The notes: a model not told the origin generated them from the letters alone. 64,000 bases of DNA from Sphingomonas cremea (GCF_021502585.1 NZ_JAKFGM010000003.1:476789-540788); one strand, 5' to 3'. Positions 51,542 through 61,386 are shown, counted from the stretch's first letter. Program-made: numbers and translations.

Positions 51542-52273
51542 ATGATCCGCCAGCTCATCATTGCCCTGCTGGTGCTCTCGGCGATGCCCGCGTCCGCCCA
51601 GGCACCTTATTGGAACCCGGCGGCAGAATATGTGACCGCCGGGCAAGATGAGCCCGGCTATCGCGCGTGGATCGCGCAGGCCAGCTGGCGGCCAGTCTAT
51701 GTGAAGGCTTTCCACAATTATCTGGTGACCTATGGCGTAGGCGGCGTGGTGCCGACCTGGCAGCTTCTCAGGACCGCCACTGACTGGCAAAAATGCGGCG
51801 CCCAGCCGTTCGAGGTTCCGCCAAGCAATGCATGGCCCAACATCGTTGCGGCGCTGCGCTATGTCGGTACCTATATCGTGCCGCGGATCGGACCGGTCGA
51901 GGCGGTTTCAGTCTATCGAAACGCCGCGCTCAATACATGCGCCAAGGGCGCCCAGGAGAGCACCCACCTGCTCATGGGAGCGGTCGACATGGTTCCGCTA
52001 CGACCTATCAGCCGCGAGGCCCTGATGACGGAGCTTTGCCGCATCCATCGATCAAGTGGAGAGCGATTTTATACGGGACTCGGCTTCTACAAGGGCATTC
52101 GCTTCCACATCGATAACAAGAAATATCGGGAATGGGGAACGAGCGGGGCGCGAGGCGGATTCGGCTGCGCAGCGGTGCTGGCTGAAGGACCCGCACCTTT
52201 CGTTGACCCGGCCGTTCCGCCGACGGTCCTGACAGCGCCCGCAACCTCCGATCCACTGGCCCCGCGGCCATAG
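51542..52273 (+). CDS. Secreted M15-like D,D/L,D-carboxypeptidase-type protein
   Basis: 243 residues. Signal peptide: MIRQLIIALLVLSAMPASAQ. The central region carries a zinc-peptidase M15-type pattern: His and Asp in STHLLMGAVDMVPL (compare SxHxxGxAxD) and a second His in GIRFHIDN. The upstream AVSVYRNAALNTC fits the substrate wall. The family trims peptide cross-bridges of peptidoglycan. The C-terminus is Pro/Ala-rich. The zinc ligands appear complete, so it is probably active in the periplasm. Confidence 0.8.
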   Translation: MIRQLIIALLVLSAMPASAQAPYWNPAAEYVTAGQDEPGYRAWIAQASWRPVYVKAFHNYLVTYGVGGVVPTWQLLRTATDWQKCGAQPFEVPPSNAWPNIVAALRYVGTYIVPRIGPVEAVSVYRNAALNTCAKGAQESTHLLMGAVDMVPLRPISREALMTELCRIHRSSGERFYTGLGFYKGIRFHIDNKKYREWGTSGARGGFGCAAVLAEGPAPFVDPAVPPTVLTAPATSDPLAPRP

Positions 52274-52275
52274 GG

Positions 52276-52303
52276 CTTGTGTTGCAGAGTTAACACACCA
52301 CAT
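52276..52303 (+). promoter_or_regulatory. Possible heat-shock (sigma-32-like) promoter of clpB
   Basis: CTTGTG at 52276-52281, 16 bases, then CCACAT at 52298-52303 loosely resembles a sigma-32 promoter (CTTGAA and a C-rich -10). It is the only space upstream of clpB (53 bases from the M15-like stop). An overlapping inverted repeat GTGTT-N8-AACAC (52279-52296) could bind a regulator. Matches are imperfect. Confidence 0.3.
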
Positions 52304-52326
52304 GGTCGGGAAACCGAGGGGTAGTC

Positions 52327-54906
52327 ATGGACCTAGAGAAACTAACCGACCGCGCTCGCGGCTTCCTGCAAGCGGCCCAGACCATCGCAGTGCGCGAGCA
52401 TCACCAACGAATTACGCCAGCCCACTACGCCAAGGCGCTGCTTGACGACGAGCAGGGCATGGCGGTCGGCCTGATCAACGCAGCCGGCGGAAATGGCTCC
52501 ACAGCAAGGCGCGAGATCGACTCGCTGGTCGACAAGCAGCCGGCGGTAACGGGCAGCGGCGCGACCCAGGCACCGGGCATCGACGGGGACCTTATCCGCC
52601 TGCTCGACCAGGCACAGGAGATCGCGACCAAAGCCGGAGACAGCTATGTAACGGTAGAGCGCATCCTGCTGGCGATGGCGCTGGCCAAGGGCACGGACGT
52701 GGGTGCCGCGCTGGCCAAGGCCGGCCTCACGCCGCAGAACCTCAACGCCGCAATCGACAAGTTGCGTGGCGGGCGCAGTGCCGACACGCAAGGCGCCGAG
52801 GATCGATACGACGCACTCAAGAAATATGCCCGCGACCTCACCGACGCGGCGCGCGAGGGCAAGCTCGATCCTGTTATCGGCCGCGATGAGGAAATTCGCC
52901 GCACCATCCAGGTGCTCGCGCGCCGGACTAAGAACAATCCGGTGCTGATCGGCGAGCCGGGGGTCGGCAAGACAGCGATCGTCGAGGGTTTGGCGCTACG
53001 AATTGCGAACGGCGACGTGCCCGACGGGCTCAAGGATCGCCGCCTGCTGAGCCTCGACATGGGCTCGCTTATCGCCGGCGCAAAATATCGCGGTGAGTTC
53101 GAGGAGAGGCTGAAGGGCGTGCTTGACGAGGTCAAGCAGGCCGCAGGCGAGATCATCCTGTTCATTGACGAGATGCACACGCTGGTCGGGGCCGGAAAAT
53201 CCGAGGGCGCGATGGACGCGTCCAACCTGATCAAGCCCTCGCTGGCACGCGGAGAACTCCACTGCATCGGCGCGACCACGCTTGATGAATATCGCAAGCA
53301 TGTCGAGAAGGACGCGGCCCTGGAGCGGCGCTTCCAGCCGGTTTTCGTCGGCGAACCGACGGTCGAGGACACCATCTCGATCCTGCGGGGGCTCAAGGAG
53401 AAATATGAGCTTCATCACGGCGTCAGGATAACCGACGGCGCAATCGTCGCCGCCGCGACTTTGAGCAATCGCTACATCTCCGACCGATTCCTGCCCGACA
53501 AGGCAATCGACCTGATGGACGAGGCCGCTTCCCGGCTTCGTATGGAAGTCGAATCGAAGCCCGAGGAAATTGAAAACCTTGATCGACGGATCATCCAGCT
53601 CAAGATCGAGCGCGAAGCGCTAAAGAAGGAAAGCGACGCAGCCTCGAAGGAGAGATTGGCCACGCTCGAACAGGAACTCGCCAATCTCGAGCAGCAATCC
53701 GCCGAACTCACCCAGCGCTGGCAGGCAGAGAAGGAAAAGATCGCCGGAGAGGCGAAGATCAAGGAGCAACTCGACCAGGCCCGTATCGAGCTGGAGCAGG
53801 CGCAGCGCAACGGCGACCTCGCCAAGGCCGGGGAGCTTCAATACGGTCGCATCCCGGAACTGGAGAAGCAACTTGCCGAGGCGGCGACCGCGTCGAAGGG
53901 CGCAATGTTGCGCGAGGAAGTCACTGACCAGGACATCGCGGCGGTAGTCAGCCGCTGGACGGGCGTCCCGGTCGAGCGAATGATGGAAGGGGAGCGCGAG
54001 AAGCTCCTCCACATGGAGGATCAGCTCGGAAAGCGAGTCATTGGTCAGCAAGAGGCGGTCAAGGCCGTGTCGACCGCCGTCCGCCGTGCCCGCGCCGGCC
54101 TGCAGGATCCAAACCGGCCGCTAGGCTCGTTCCTGTTCCTCGGTCCAACCGGCGTCGGCAAGACCGAGCTCACCAAGGCATTGGCCGAATTCCTTTTCGA
54201 TGATCCGCACGCGATGGTTCGCATCGATATGTCGGAGTTCATGGAGAAGCATGCCGTCGCGCGAATGATCGGCGCTCCGCCGGGCTATGTCGGATATGAA
54301 GAGGGCGGCGTACTAACTGAGGCGGTCAGGCGTCGGCCATATCAGGTCGTACTGTTCGACGAGGTGGAGAAGGCGCACAGCGACGTCTTCAACATCCTAC
54401 TGCAGGTTTTGGACGATGGACGCCTGACTGACGGACAGGGCCGCACGGTCGACTTCACCAATACGATCATCATTCTCACCTCGAACCTTGGCAGCCAGTT
54501 TCTTGCCTCGGTCGGGGAAGATGAGGATGTCGAGAAGGTCGAGCCACAGGTGATGGAGGTCGTCCGCGCCCATTTCCGGCCCGAGTTCCTCAACCGCCTG
54601 GACGAAATCATCCTGTTCCACCGACTCGCCCACAAGCATATGGGACCGATCGTCGATATCCAGATCGAGCGGCTGCAAAAGCTTCTCGAAGACCGCAAGA
54701 TCCGGCTCAAGCTGACCGATGCTGCGCGAACCTGGCTTGGCCGGGTCGGTTATGACCCGGTCTATGGCGCGCGCCCGCTCAAGCGAGCCGTGCAGAAATA
54801 TGTGCAGGACCCGCTGGCCGAGGAAATCCTGGCCGGCCGGATCCATGACGGGATGGAGGTAAATGTCGATGAGGGTGACGGGAAACTATCTCTGACCGCA
54901 GGCTAA
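52327..54906 (+). CDS. clpB: ATP-dependent chaperone ClpB
   Basis: 859 residues, full length. The ring disaggregase extracts polypeptides from aggregates together with DnaK. An N-terminal Clp repeat domain (~1-145) precedes AAA module 1 with Walker [10 protein letters not shown] (~209) and Walker [16 protein letters not shown] coiled-coil M domain (~410-520, rich in Glu/Lys/Gln) follows, then AAA module 2 with GPTGVGKTE (~606) and [14 protein letters not shown]. No ClpP-binding IGF/L loop is apparent, in line with ClpB rather than ClpA. Confidence 0.97.
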   Translation: MDLEKLTDRARGFLQAAQTIAVREHHQRITPAHYAKALLDDEQGMAVGLINAAGGNGSTARREIDSLVDKQPAVTGSGATQAPGIDGDLIRLLDQAQEIATKAGDSYVTVERILLAMALAKGTDVGAALAKAGLTPQNLNAAIDKLRGGRSADTQGAEDRYDALKKYARDLTDAAREGKLDPVIGRDEEIRRTIQVLARRTKNNPVLIGEPGVGKTAIVEGLALRIANGDVPDGLKDRRLLSLDMGSLIAGAKYRGEFEERLKGVLDEVKQAAGEIILFIDEMHTLVGAGKSEGAMDASNLIKPSLARGELHCIGATTLDEYRKHVEKDAALERRFQPVFVGEPTVEDTISILRGLKEKYELHHGVRITDGAIVAAATLSNRYISDRFLPDKAIDLMDEAASRLRMEVESKPEEIENLDRRIIQLKIEREALKKESDAASKERLATLEQELANLEQQSAELTQRWQAEKEKIAGEAKIKEQLDQARIELEQAQRNGDLAKAGELQYGRIPELEKQLAEAATASKGAMLREEVTDQDIAAVVSRWTGVPVERMMEGEREKLLHMEDQLGKRVIGQQEAVKAVSTAVRRARAGLQDPNRPLGSFLFLGPTGVGKTELTKALAEFLFDDPHAMVRIDMSEFMEKHAVARMIGAPPGYVGYEEGGVLTEAVRRRPYQVVLFDEVEKAHSDVFNILLQVLDDGRLTDGQGRTVDFTNTIIILTSNLGSQFLASVGEDEDVEKVEPQVMEVVRAHFRPEFLNRLDEIILFHRLAHKHMGPIVDIQIERLQKLLEDRKIRLKLTDAARTWLGRVGYDPVYGARPLKRAVQKYVQDPLAEEILAGRIHDGMEVNVDEGDGKLSLTAG

Positions 54907-54964
54907 TAGGCAGTTGGGCTCGTTGGCTGTGGAGTCAGGCATTTCACTGGCCTGGCCGCCGCAC

Positions 54965-55249
54965 CTAGCAGGCCGCCGCCCCCGAATGCGTATTTACCGT
55001 CTGGCAGGGCCCGTTCGCGGCCCTCTGGGCGCCATCGATTGTCTCCTTGTCCAGCCGGCGCTTCTCCTCCCATTCTGCCCGCGTGGCGCAAACTTTCCGC
55101 GTCGCGAGACGGCTCCCGATCACGGCCTGCTTTTCGCAAATCCGTTCATTTGGGTCCTTGGGCGACTGAGCTTGTTCCGCCAGGATTGGGGCGGGAGCTA
55201 GCGCAAAGCTGGACGTGATAAGTAGAGCCAAAGCTACTCGTGAATCCAT
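54965..55249 (-). CDS. Small secreted Cys protein (copy 2 of two paralogues)
   Basis: 94 residues. Signal peptide (VALALLITSSFALAPAPILA) then a short mature part with core DPNERICEKQAVIGSRLATR and KVCATRAEWEEKRR. The two core Cys could pair; two extra Cys lie near the C-terminus (PCQTV, AAAC). The same core, ICEKQxVxGSRLATxKxC followed by AEW and a charged helix, occurs in the protein at 58275-58520. AAGGAG lies seven bases before the ATG at 55249. It closes the second oxygenase/sulfotransferase module. Function unknown; the mature part has no Tyr, so tyrosine sulfation of it is excluded. Confidence 0.8.
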   Translation of the reverse strand: MDSRVALALLITSSFALAPAPILAEQAQSPKDPNERICEKQAVIGSRLATRKVCATRAEWEEKRRLDKETIDGAQRAANGPCQTVNTHSGAAAC

Positions 55250-55335
55250 GGCCGGACTCCTTCGCTTTTATTGAATAAGCCTGCATGACTTGGCCGTCAT
55301 TTGCGAGGCATTTTCGACGAACGATTGATGATCGG

Positions 55336-56520
55336 TCAGTCGCGAACTGGCTTGTCGGGGCGCTGGGCGGAGGAGATTTCGAACAGTCGAAGGATCATCG
55401 CTTGCTCGTCTTCGCTGAGATACGGATTCCAGCAGTCGAGTATCAGAACTGCCCGATCTCGCTTGCTTCGATTCCAGGCCTCATGCTCGATCGTGTCGTC
55501 GAAGGCGAAGGCTTCGCCCTCCCGCCATTGCCGCGTCTCGCCGCCGACGCGAAAGACGCAGTCCTCCGGCACAATCAGCGGCAAGTGGACGATCGTTCGG
55601 ATATTGGTGACGCCGGTGTGCGGTGGGATGGTTTTGCCAGCCTTTAGAATCGAAAAGAAGACGGCGGGCGCTCGCCCGGGAATGCGCGCCAGCGGCAGTG
55701 ACTCAACCAGTTCCGCCGTTCGTGGCGCGCGCTTGCACACGGCATCGATCCGCTCGCCGTCGCGCCAAAAGTGCAATGCACCCCAATCGAGCGAATGATC
55801 GAGCTCGCTCCATAGATTGCGCGGCGTTCCGGATGGCATGTCGATATATGGCGAGAAGCCGGCATCCGGTCTTGCCAGGATCGCCTCCAGCTCTTCGCGA
55901 ATAACGTCGGTGGCAGCCTCAAGTCTGGCCAACCAGGGGAAATGTTCGCGGTCGAAAAACTCATCGGCCGGGAGGAACGGATAATGGAAGCCATGACACT
56001 GGTTGGTGAACAATCGGCGCCTGCCCAGCATGTGGTCCGCAGCGGCAGATGCCCGGCGGCGGTCACGTTCGCTGGCTGCTCCGAGGGCAGCTGCCAGGCC
56101 GCTGTCCACTGCTGCTGCCAATGCATGTCGGCGCTGCTCAACAAATTGCCGTGCGTGCGCGATCATCGCGGCCAGTTCCGGCGTGGGATTGGAATTTTGA
56201 GCGCAAAGGCCCAGGAAGATGGCCCATCGGTCAGTCGCCGATCCATTTTCGCCGCGCCGCTCATGGAGTTCGGCAAGTCGGATTAGGGCCATTAGATGGA
56301 ATTGATCGATCGCCAGCGCCTGCTCAAGCGCGGCGCGCTCGGCATCATCGTCCCCTAACAGGCGATGCGCCTTGGCCAAGTTCATCCATAATGTGGCTAA
56401 CGACGGATCTGCTTCAGCCGCCGCTCGGAAATGCTGGATCGCTTCGTCCGATTTGCCTGCTTCGAGCGCCGCCAAGCCAAATTCGTTGAGCTCATACGGC
56501 AGGTTTGGGTCAGTCGCCAT
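55336..56520 (-). CDS. TPR + aspartyl/asparaginyl beta-hydroxylase domain protein (copy 2)
   Basis: 394 residues. The N-terminal ~1-130 is tetratricopeptide-like (NEFGLAALEAGKSDEAIQHF, WMNLAKAHRLLGDDDAERAA). The C-terminal domain is an Fe(II)/2OG AspH-type hydroxylase with the two iron His: IPPHTGVTNIRTIVHLPLIV and DDTIEHEAWNRS, plus CVFRVGGETRQWREGEAF. AspH enzymes use only two His for iron, as here. It has no signal peptide, so it should work in the cytoplasm. It is paralogous to 60114-61265 along its whole length. Nine bases separate it from the upstream dioxygenase gene. Confidence 0.88.
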   Translation of the reverse strand: MATDPNLPYELNEFGLAALEAGKSDEAIQHFRAAAEADPSLATLWMNLAKAHRLLGDDDAERAALEQALAIDQFHLMALIRLAELHERRGENGSATDRWAIFLGLCAQNSNPTPELAAMIAHARQFVEQRRHALAAAVDSGLAAALGAASERDRRRASAAADHMLGRRRLFTNQCHGFHYPFLPADEFFDREHFPWLARLEAATDVIREELEAILARPDAGFSPYIDMPSGTPRNLWSELDHSLDWGALHFWRDGERIDAVCKRAPRTAELVESLPLARIPGRAPAVFFSILKAGKTIPPHTGVTNIRTIVHLPLIVPEDCVFRVGGETRQWREGEAFAFDDTIEHEAWNRSKRDRAVLILDCWNPYLSEDEQAMILRLFEISSAQRPDKPVRD

Positions 56521-56529
56521 TTCCCGCCC

Positions 56530-57192
56530 TTAAGGCTTGTCGCCCCAGTAACGAAGCAGATTGGACTGGACGAGCTGGAGGCGGGCGAAATTTTCCGGCC
56601 GCATGTTCAAGCCTTCCAGGGCCGCGACTTCATTCAGGTCGAACAGAAGGTTGCGGCGGAACGGATCGGGGATCCTGCTTTGAATGAAGGTAATCGCAAC
56701 CAGCCGCTCGCCGCTCGTCACCTTCTCTACCTGATGGAAGGTGTCAGAGGGGTAGATGACAGCCTCGCCCGGTCTCAGTTTGAAACTCAAGGCCCCATCG
56801 CCGAGACGAATTAGCAAAGCTCCGCCCTCATAGCTTTCGGGGTCATTGAGAAAGATTGTGCAACTCAGGTCGCTGCGGATGATGTGGCTGCCGAGGTTGA
56901 TAAAGGCCGCGTCGGCATGTGCGCCATAATATTGGCCCGGCTGATATTTGGTGAGTAACGGTGGAGCAATCTTGTCGGGGAATGCGAACTCCCGAAACTC
57001 CTCGCTCTGGCCAAATGCCTTGAGCATTATCTGCGCACTGGCCTGGCTTGCCGCCGGGTCGTGGAGCTGCTGGTTATTCTTCGCCTTGTTATGCGGATTG
57101 GTCGCCCGTCCGTCGATAAACTGCGTATTGGCTGCAATCCGCCGGCATTCGGCGACCTCGGCAGAGTTCAGCAGTTGCAGAATGCGATACAT
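56530..57192 (-). CDS. piuC: PKHD-type Fe(II)/2OG hydroxylase (PiuC/YbiX family)
   Basis: 220 residues, full length. Iron and 2OG ligands of the prolyl-4-hydroxylase-like fold are visible: HxD in YYGAHADAAFIN, distal His in YPSDTFHQVEKV and the 2OG-binding Arg in SGERLVAITFIQS. piuC genes typically accompany TonB-dependent siderophore receptors, though the substrate is still undefined. It starts immediately after the sulfotransferase-like stop (TGAATG), so the two are coupled. Confidence 0.92.
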   Translation of the reverse strand: MYRILQLLNSAEVAECRRIAANTQFIDGRATNPHNKAKNNQQLHDPAASQASAQIMLKAFGQSEEFREFAFPDKIAPPLLTKYQPGQYYGAHADAAFINLGSHIIRSDLSCTIFLNDPESYEGGALLIRLGDGALSFKLRPGEAVIYPSDTFHQVEKVTSGERLVAITFIQSRIPDPFRRNLLFDLNEVAALEGLNMRPENFARLQLVQSNLLRYWGDKP

Positions 57193-58209
57193 TCAAGACT
57201 CCCGTTCGGCGCGGTTAAGCGCCCGCGCTAGCAGCGGCAACGACTCCGCCGCACTGGAAAGCGCCGCGATCGCTGCATCGATGTCCCGCCCGTGCCGCCT
57301 CGTGGCATCAGCCAGCAATTCGGCCCGTAGCGACGGACTATAATCATATTCCAGCGCCTTTGAATAACGGCGCATCAAGGGGCCTGCGACTATTTCCTCA
57401 ATTCGCCCCGGCGAAACCGCAAAGCCAAATTCGGCGGCGCATCGGCCAATCCAACCCGGCATGTCATCCAGCATCCGATCGAAATCAGCCCAAAATATCC
57501 GTCGGTCGGCCAAGTTTTCGGCAGACGACTCCAATGAGGTCATTTCGCAAGCCCACGCCAAGGCTGCGCGATGTGCGTTGCTGCAATCGAAATCGGTTAG
57601 CTCGATACTCCGGCTTCGAAGTCGCTCACGGCGGGTTGAATCAAGGGCGGCCAATTCCTTGACCGAATTCTCTCCAGCCAAAATCGAGGCAATATAGTTG
57701 GCAGGGGTCGCATAGAGCAGCAGCGCCGAGGCCCCAGGCGCAACCAGCAACTGGGCCATTTCGGAAACAAAGCTGGTCGCCTTCACCAGGGCGAACTGTT
57801 CCGCCGCAAAGGTTCGAGCAAATAGGCGCCCCAAGGCCGCGCCTAGCTCTGCCCGCTCTTCGAATCCGGCGGCTGAGAGATCGCGCAGTGAGCGCGGCTC
57901 ACGGACTGAAAGCACGCTATCAAGCTCGCCCAGCAATCGCGCAATGAGTGTCGAACCGACGTGCCCAATGTGGAAAATCCAACGGGCATCGTCGCGCGGC
58001 AATTTCGCAGCCACGCTTAGTGCTTCATTTAGGGCGCAGATCCGGGATTCAATGCCCGGCTGCATCATGCGATCGTCAAGAAAACTGGCGGCGCGATAGG
58101 CTGCCTCATTCATTTGGACAAGGCGTATCAGGCGACTATTCGGATCGATCGCTTGCGCCAGCCAGCCTGCGTCATCAGTCCAACGATCGGGCAACGGCTG
58201 GATATCCAT
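57193..58209 (-). CDS. Sulfotransferase-like P-loop protein
   Basis: 338 residues from ATG at 58209 (MDIQPLPDRW). The segment IFHIGHVGSTLIARLLGELD with the following SVREPRSLRDL corresponds to the 5'-phosphosulfate-binding loop and following region of PAPS-dependent sulfotransferases, but the usual PRSGTT is replaced by HVGSTL. Later ALLLYATPANYIASILAGE and FWADFDRMLDD fit the 3'-phosphate-binding part loosely. Function as a sulfotransferase is therefore probable in fold but uncertain in activity. It opens the second module, directly upstream of piuC. Confidence 0.65.
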   Translation of the reverse strand: MDIQPLPDRWTDDAGWLAQAIDPNSRLIRLVQMNEAAYRAASFLDDRMMQPGIESRICALNEALSVAAKLPRDDARWIFHIGHVGSTLIARLLGELDSVLSVREPRSLRDLSAAGFEERAELGAALGRLFARTFAAEQFALVKATSFVSEMAQLLVAPGASALLLYATPANYIASILAGENSVKELAALDSTRRERLRSRSIELTDFDCSNAHRAALAWACEMTSLESSAENLADRRIFWADFDRMLDDMPGWIGRCAAEFGFAVSPGRIEEIVAGPLMRRYSKALEYDYSPSLRAELLADATRRHGRDIDAAIAALSSAAESLPLLARALNRAERES

Positions 58210-58274
58210 CCGCCCGGCACTAGCGGATGGGCTTGTTTGCGGCAAAGCTTAGAAGTTGAAGAAAGGGAGTTCCG

Positions 58275-58520
58275 TTAGCTGCCGCTTGGGCCCCTCGCCT
58301 GCCGCTGGCCCTTATCGATTGCTTCCCGGTCCTCACGCTTCCGGTCGTCCCATTCGGCCGCGGTCATGCAGATTTTCTTGGTGGCAAGCCTCGACCCGAC
58401 CACCTCCTGCTTCTCACAGATGATCCGGTTGGGATCCTTATTGTCCGTCTTCTTAACCTCGGCCGCGGCGACTGCCGGAACCAACGCCAGCGCGGCGAAA
58501 ACCACAACAGCAATTCGCAT
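58275..58520 (-). CDS. Small secreted Cys protein (copy 1 of two paralogues)
   Basis: 81 residues from ATG at 58520, chosen because GAGG lies six bases upstream; ATG at 58532 is possible. Signal peptide: RIAVVVFAALALVPAVAAAE. The mature core DPNRIICEKQEVVGSRLATK, then KICMTAAEWDDRKRED, is the same as in the protein at 54965-55249. Two Cys probably form a disulfide. It closes the first oxygenase/sulfotransferase module. No catalytic motif; the mature part contains no Tyr. Confidence 0.8.
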   Translation of the reverse strand: MRIAVVVFAALALVPAVAAAEVKKTDNKDPNRIICEKQEVVGSRLATKKICMTAAEWDDRKREDREAIDKGQRQARGPSGS

Positions 58521-58605
58521 GGTCAACCTCATAGCAAATATTGATGCAGTAAAAAGGCGGGCTGGCGGCTGGAGTCAATGTCGAATCGACGAACGGTATT
58601 GACGC

Positions 58606-60117
58606 CTATCGTGGTGGCGCGACATCGAAGGCCACGGTTAACCGCTCTCCCTCGGAAAAAGGCACGGTCCCGTGCCACATCCACGAGGGGAACAGTACCA
58701 GTTGACCGGCCTTTGGTTCGATCTTCCTCCAAGGAGGCAGGTCAACGCCGAGCAAGTCATCCGGCTCCCCCAACGTGAGCCAGCCAGAATCCGACTGTTC
58801 ATCTGGAGCTCTCGGTGGCAGCGCAACGTATAGTGCCGAGCTAATCCATCCTTGGGGATGGACGTGGTTCGAGTGGCGACCGCCCGACCTGAGCCTTACC
58901 GACCAGCTTCCCGAGAAACGTACCAGGCGGTCGCGGCGATGGCGCAGCATGGGATGGTTTGGGTCTGGTGGCGGCAGTTGGGCAACATGGCCTTCCACCG
59001 CCGCCACGATGGCCTTCCTCAGCTTCCGAATGATGGGATCGATCCGGCTGAACAATGGCCCGTCGGTCTGGGTACCGCCGCGCACCGATTGGTCCAGATA
59101 TTCGCCCCTGGCGACATGCAGCGATCGCAATGTGGAAGCGACCTCCTCGAGCGGCGGGAGCGATTGGGTGATGTTGGCCACGCTCACTATGCGTGGGTCA
59201 CCGTCCAGCCATTCTGAGCGCGGGTCGCCCGCCAGGCGCCACGCAGTACTCGCATAGGCCCACATGTCGGCGGCCTGATCTCGCCTCAGCTCGCGGTCGA
59301 TGAATGGAAGGACGGCGTCGACCGCTCCGACGCGCAGCAGGTGACGAATACGCCACTTCCCGAGCGGTTCATCGGCTGTTGCGGGCGCCCCGTCAAACAG
59401 GGCCGATGGATAGATTTCCTTATCGAATTCTGCAGCGTGGATACCCTTGTAAATGGCAAACTCCGGCGAGCTGACGTTGGTCGCTTCCGCGCGTTCGACG
59501 ATGGCCTTGAGCGATGCATAAGATCCGCGTCGCAACTGAACGTGCAGTAGCGCCTCCCACAGCGGCACCGCATTCGGGAACTTCACAATCGCCCGCTCAA
59601 GCGAAACTGTCGCTTCATTGGCACGACCCAACGTCGCCAATAGTTGGGCAAGCTGCTCATGCCCGGCCAGCCACATCGGTGAGCTTTCAACTGCGGCTTC
59701 AAGCCCGGCGACTCCAATGTCGCCCTTGCCAATTGCAGCTCTTGCCGCAGCGAGGCCGATAATGAGTGCGCCGTTCCGAGGTGCAAGTGAACAAGCACGC
59801 TCATACAGATCTACCGCATCTAACCCGGCCTCCATCGCCACGCGGGCATGGCCATGCGCAATGCTGACGTCAGATGGGGACAGCCGCGCTGCCTCGGCAA
59901 ATGACTCCAATGCTTGCTCATGCTCATCCAGTCCGCGCTGCAGCAGGCCACTCCATTGCCATAAGCGGGGATCACTGAACCGTTGCGCGGCAGGCAGGAT
60001 AACTGCCAGTGCCGCCGATTCCCTGCCCTCGTCCAAAGCAAGTTCGGCAAGCTCGGCAAGGGTCGTCGGATCATCTCGACCCGAGTTGATTGCGGCAAGC
60101 ATCGAAGCGAAGGTCAC
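58606..60117 (-). CDS. TPR + 2OG-Fe(II) oxygenase protein
   Basis: 503 residues. The N-terminal ~1-220 is built of tetratricopeptide-like helices (QALESFAEAARLSPSDVSIA, ATVSLERAIVKFPNAVPLWE). The C-terminal ~120 residues carry a putative 2OG-Fe(II) oxygenase domain: NHVHPQGWISSALYV (HxH region), GQLVLFPSWMWHGTVPF (distal His) and ERLTVAFDVAP (2OG Arg). TPR arrays usually present a protein partner, so a protein or peptide substrate is likely. It overlaps the upstream AspH-type gene by four bases. Confidence 0.85.
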   Translation of the reverse strand: MTFASMLAAINSGRDDPTTLAELAELALDEGRESAALAVILPAAQRFSDPRLWQWSGLLQRGLDEHEQALESFAEAARLSPSDVSIAHGHARVAMEAGLDAVDLYERACSLAPRNGALIIGLAAARAAIGKGDIGVAGLEAAVESSPMWLAGHEQLAQLLATLGRANEATVSLERAIVKFPNAVPLWEALLHVQLRRGSYASLKAIVERAEATNVSSPEFAIYKGIHAAEFDKEIYPSALFDGAPATADEPLGKWRIRHLLRVGAVDAVLPFIDRELRRDQAADMWAYASTAWRLAGDPRSEWLDGDPRIVSVANITQSLPPLEEVASTLRSLHVARGEYLDQSVRGGTQTDGPLFSRIDPIIRKLRKAIVAAVEGHVAQLPPPDPNHPMLRHRRDRLVRFSGSWSVRLRSGGRHSNHVHPQGWISSALYVALPPRAPDEQSDSGWLTLGEPDDLLGVDLPPWRKIEPKAGQLVLFPSWMWHGTVPFSEGERLTVAFDVAPPR

Positions 60118-61265
60118 AATCCTCCTGCCCCGCCTTCCGACGAACCGATAAGGGCAGCGACCGCCTCTCGCTCCACCTCGGTCAGTTCCGGCGCCCAGAC
60201 GTCGAAGATGAATACCACTCGCAACTGGTCGCTGGGATTAAGCGCCTCATGCTCGATCGTGTCGTCGAACACGAAAGCTTCACCGCGCTGCCAATGACGG
60301 GTCTCGGCGCCAACCCGGAACCAGCAACCATCCGGAACGATAATCGGCAGGTGGCAAACTAGCCGGGTATTATTGACCCCCACATGCGGCGGGATCGCGG
60401 TTTTGGGTGCGAGTAACGAAAACATTGCATTGGGCGAAGCGCCGGACACCTTAGGCTGCGGCAACCGATCGAGCAGCGCCATCGTTTTCGGGCAATGGCG
60501 TGCGTTGGCTTCTACCCGCGCCCCCTTCTCAAGCAGGTGAATTGCGGTCCAGTCCGGGTTTCGGTTCAAAGGCCGCCACTGATCCATTGGCAGATGGTCT
60601 TCATACTGAACATATGGCACCAATTCTGCCCGCTCAGCTCCCATTACCGCTTCGCATTCGACGGCGATTTGGTCCGTCGCGGCTTCCAGCTCCTCAAGCC
60701 AGGGAAAGAGCCGCCGTGGGTGGAATTCCCGCTCCGGAAGTGCGGGAAAATGAAAATGCGTCGGTTTACTATGATACGGGCGAGTGCGGCGGAGCACGTT
60801 GGACCTGAACCGCTCGATATGAGATTGCTCTTCCGGGTCGGCCCGCTCTTCGGCAGCTGCCATCCGCTCCTTCATTCTCGCTTCGCGCTGATCGACCCAG
60901 TCGGCATGGAACTTTTCGGCTTGGCCGATAACCGATTGGAGCTGTGGCGGCAGGTCGGAATCGGGCTTCTGGGCCAGGGCGTTGCCCCAGGCCTCTCCTG
61001 CCTCCGAGTCGCCAAGTCGCTGCAAGAGGCTTGCGCGCATCATCAACGCGGTAAAATCCAGCGGTGCCAAAGCGAGCGAACGATGAATAGAATCGAGTGC
61101 GGCGCGGAGATTGCCAGTGCCGCGTTGCATGGCCGCGACCTTCATCCACAATGCAGGGTCGTCTGGCTGTAACTCCGCAGCGCGGTGGAAAAATGTAATC
61201 GCGCGGTGCAAGTCGCCTGAGGCAATTGCCTTCTCAGCCTCGGCAGCCAGTTCGGCAACGTCCAT
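60114..61265 (-). CDS. TPR + aspartyl/asparaginyl beta-hydroxylase domain protein (copy 1)
   Basis: 383 residues from ATG at 61265 (MDVAELAAEAEKAIASGDLH); the frame is open 54 codons upstream, but that part is Arg-rich and unlike a TPR protein. TPR helices occupy ~1-115. The AspH-type domain contains IPPHVGVNNTRLVCHLPIIV, CWFRVGAETRHWQRGEAFVF and DDTIEHEALN with both iron His. It is closely parallel to 55336-56520. The 121 bases between it and the upstream sulfotransferase gene hold a small hairpin (TTTCTCG/CGAGAAA) but no gene. Confidence 0.88.
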   Translation of the reverse strand: MDVAELAAEAEKAIASGDLHRAITFFHRAAELQPDDPALWMKVAAMQRGTGNLRAALDSIHRSLALAPLDFTALMMRASLLQRLGDSEAGEAWGNALAQKPDSDLPPQLQSVIGQAEKFHADWVDQREARMKERMAAAEERADPEEQSHIERFRSNVLRRTRPYHSKPTHFHFPALPEREFHPRRLFPWLEELEAATDQIAVECEAVMGAERAELVPYVQYEDHLPMDQWRPLNRNPDWTAIHLLEKGARVEANARHCPKTMALLDRLPQPKVSGASPNAMFSLLAPKTAIPPHVGVNNTRLVCHLPIIVPDGCWFRVGAETRHWQRGEAFVFDDTIEHEALNPSDQLRVVFIFDVWAPELTEVEREAVAALIGSSEGGAGGL

Positions 61266-61386
61266 CCGGTCAGATCCTATAGCCGAATTTCTCGGCCGAG
61301 CGAGAAAGCACCGGCAATATCGATTCAAATTGCTCAGCCGAGTACGCTCGACGGATTGCCAGAGACATGGCCGGCGGGCGCGCCAA

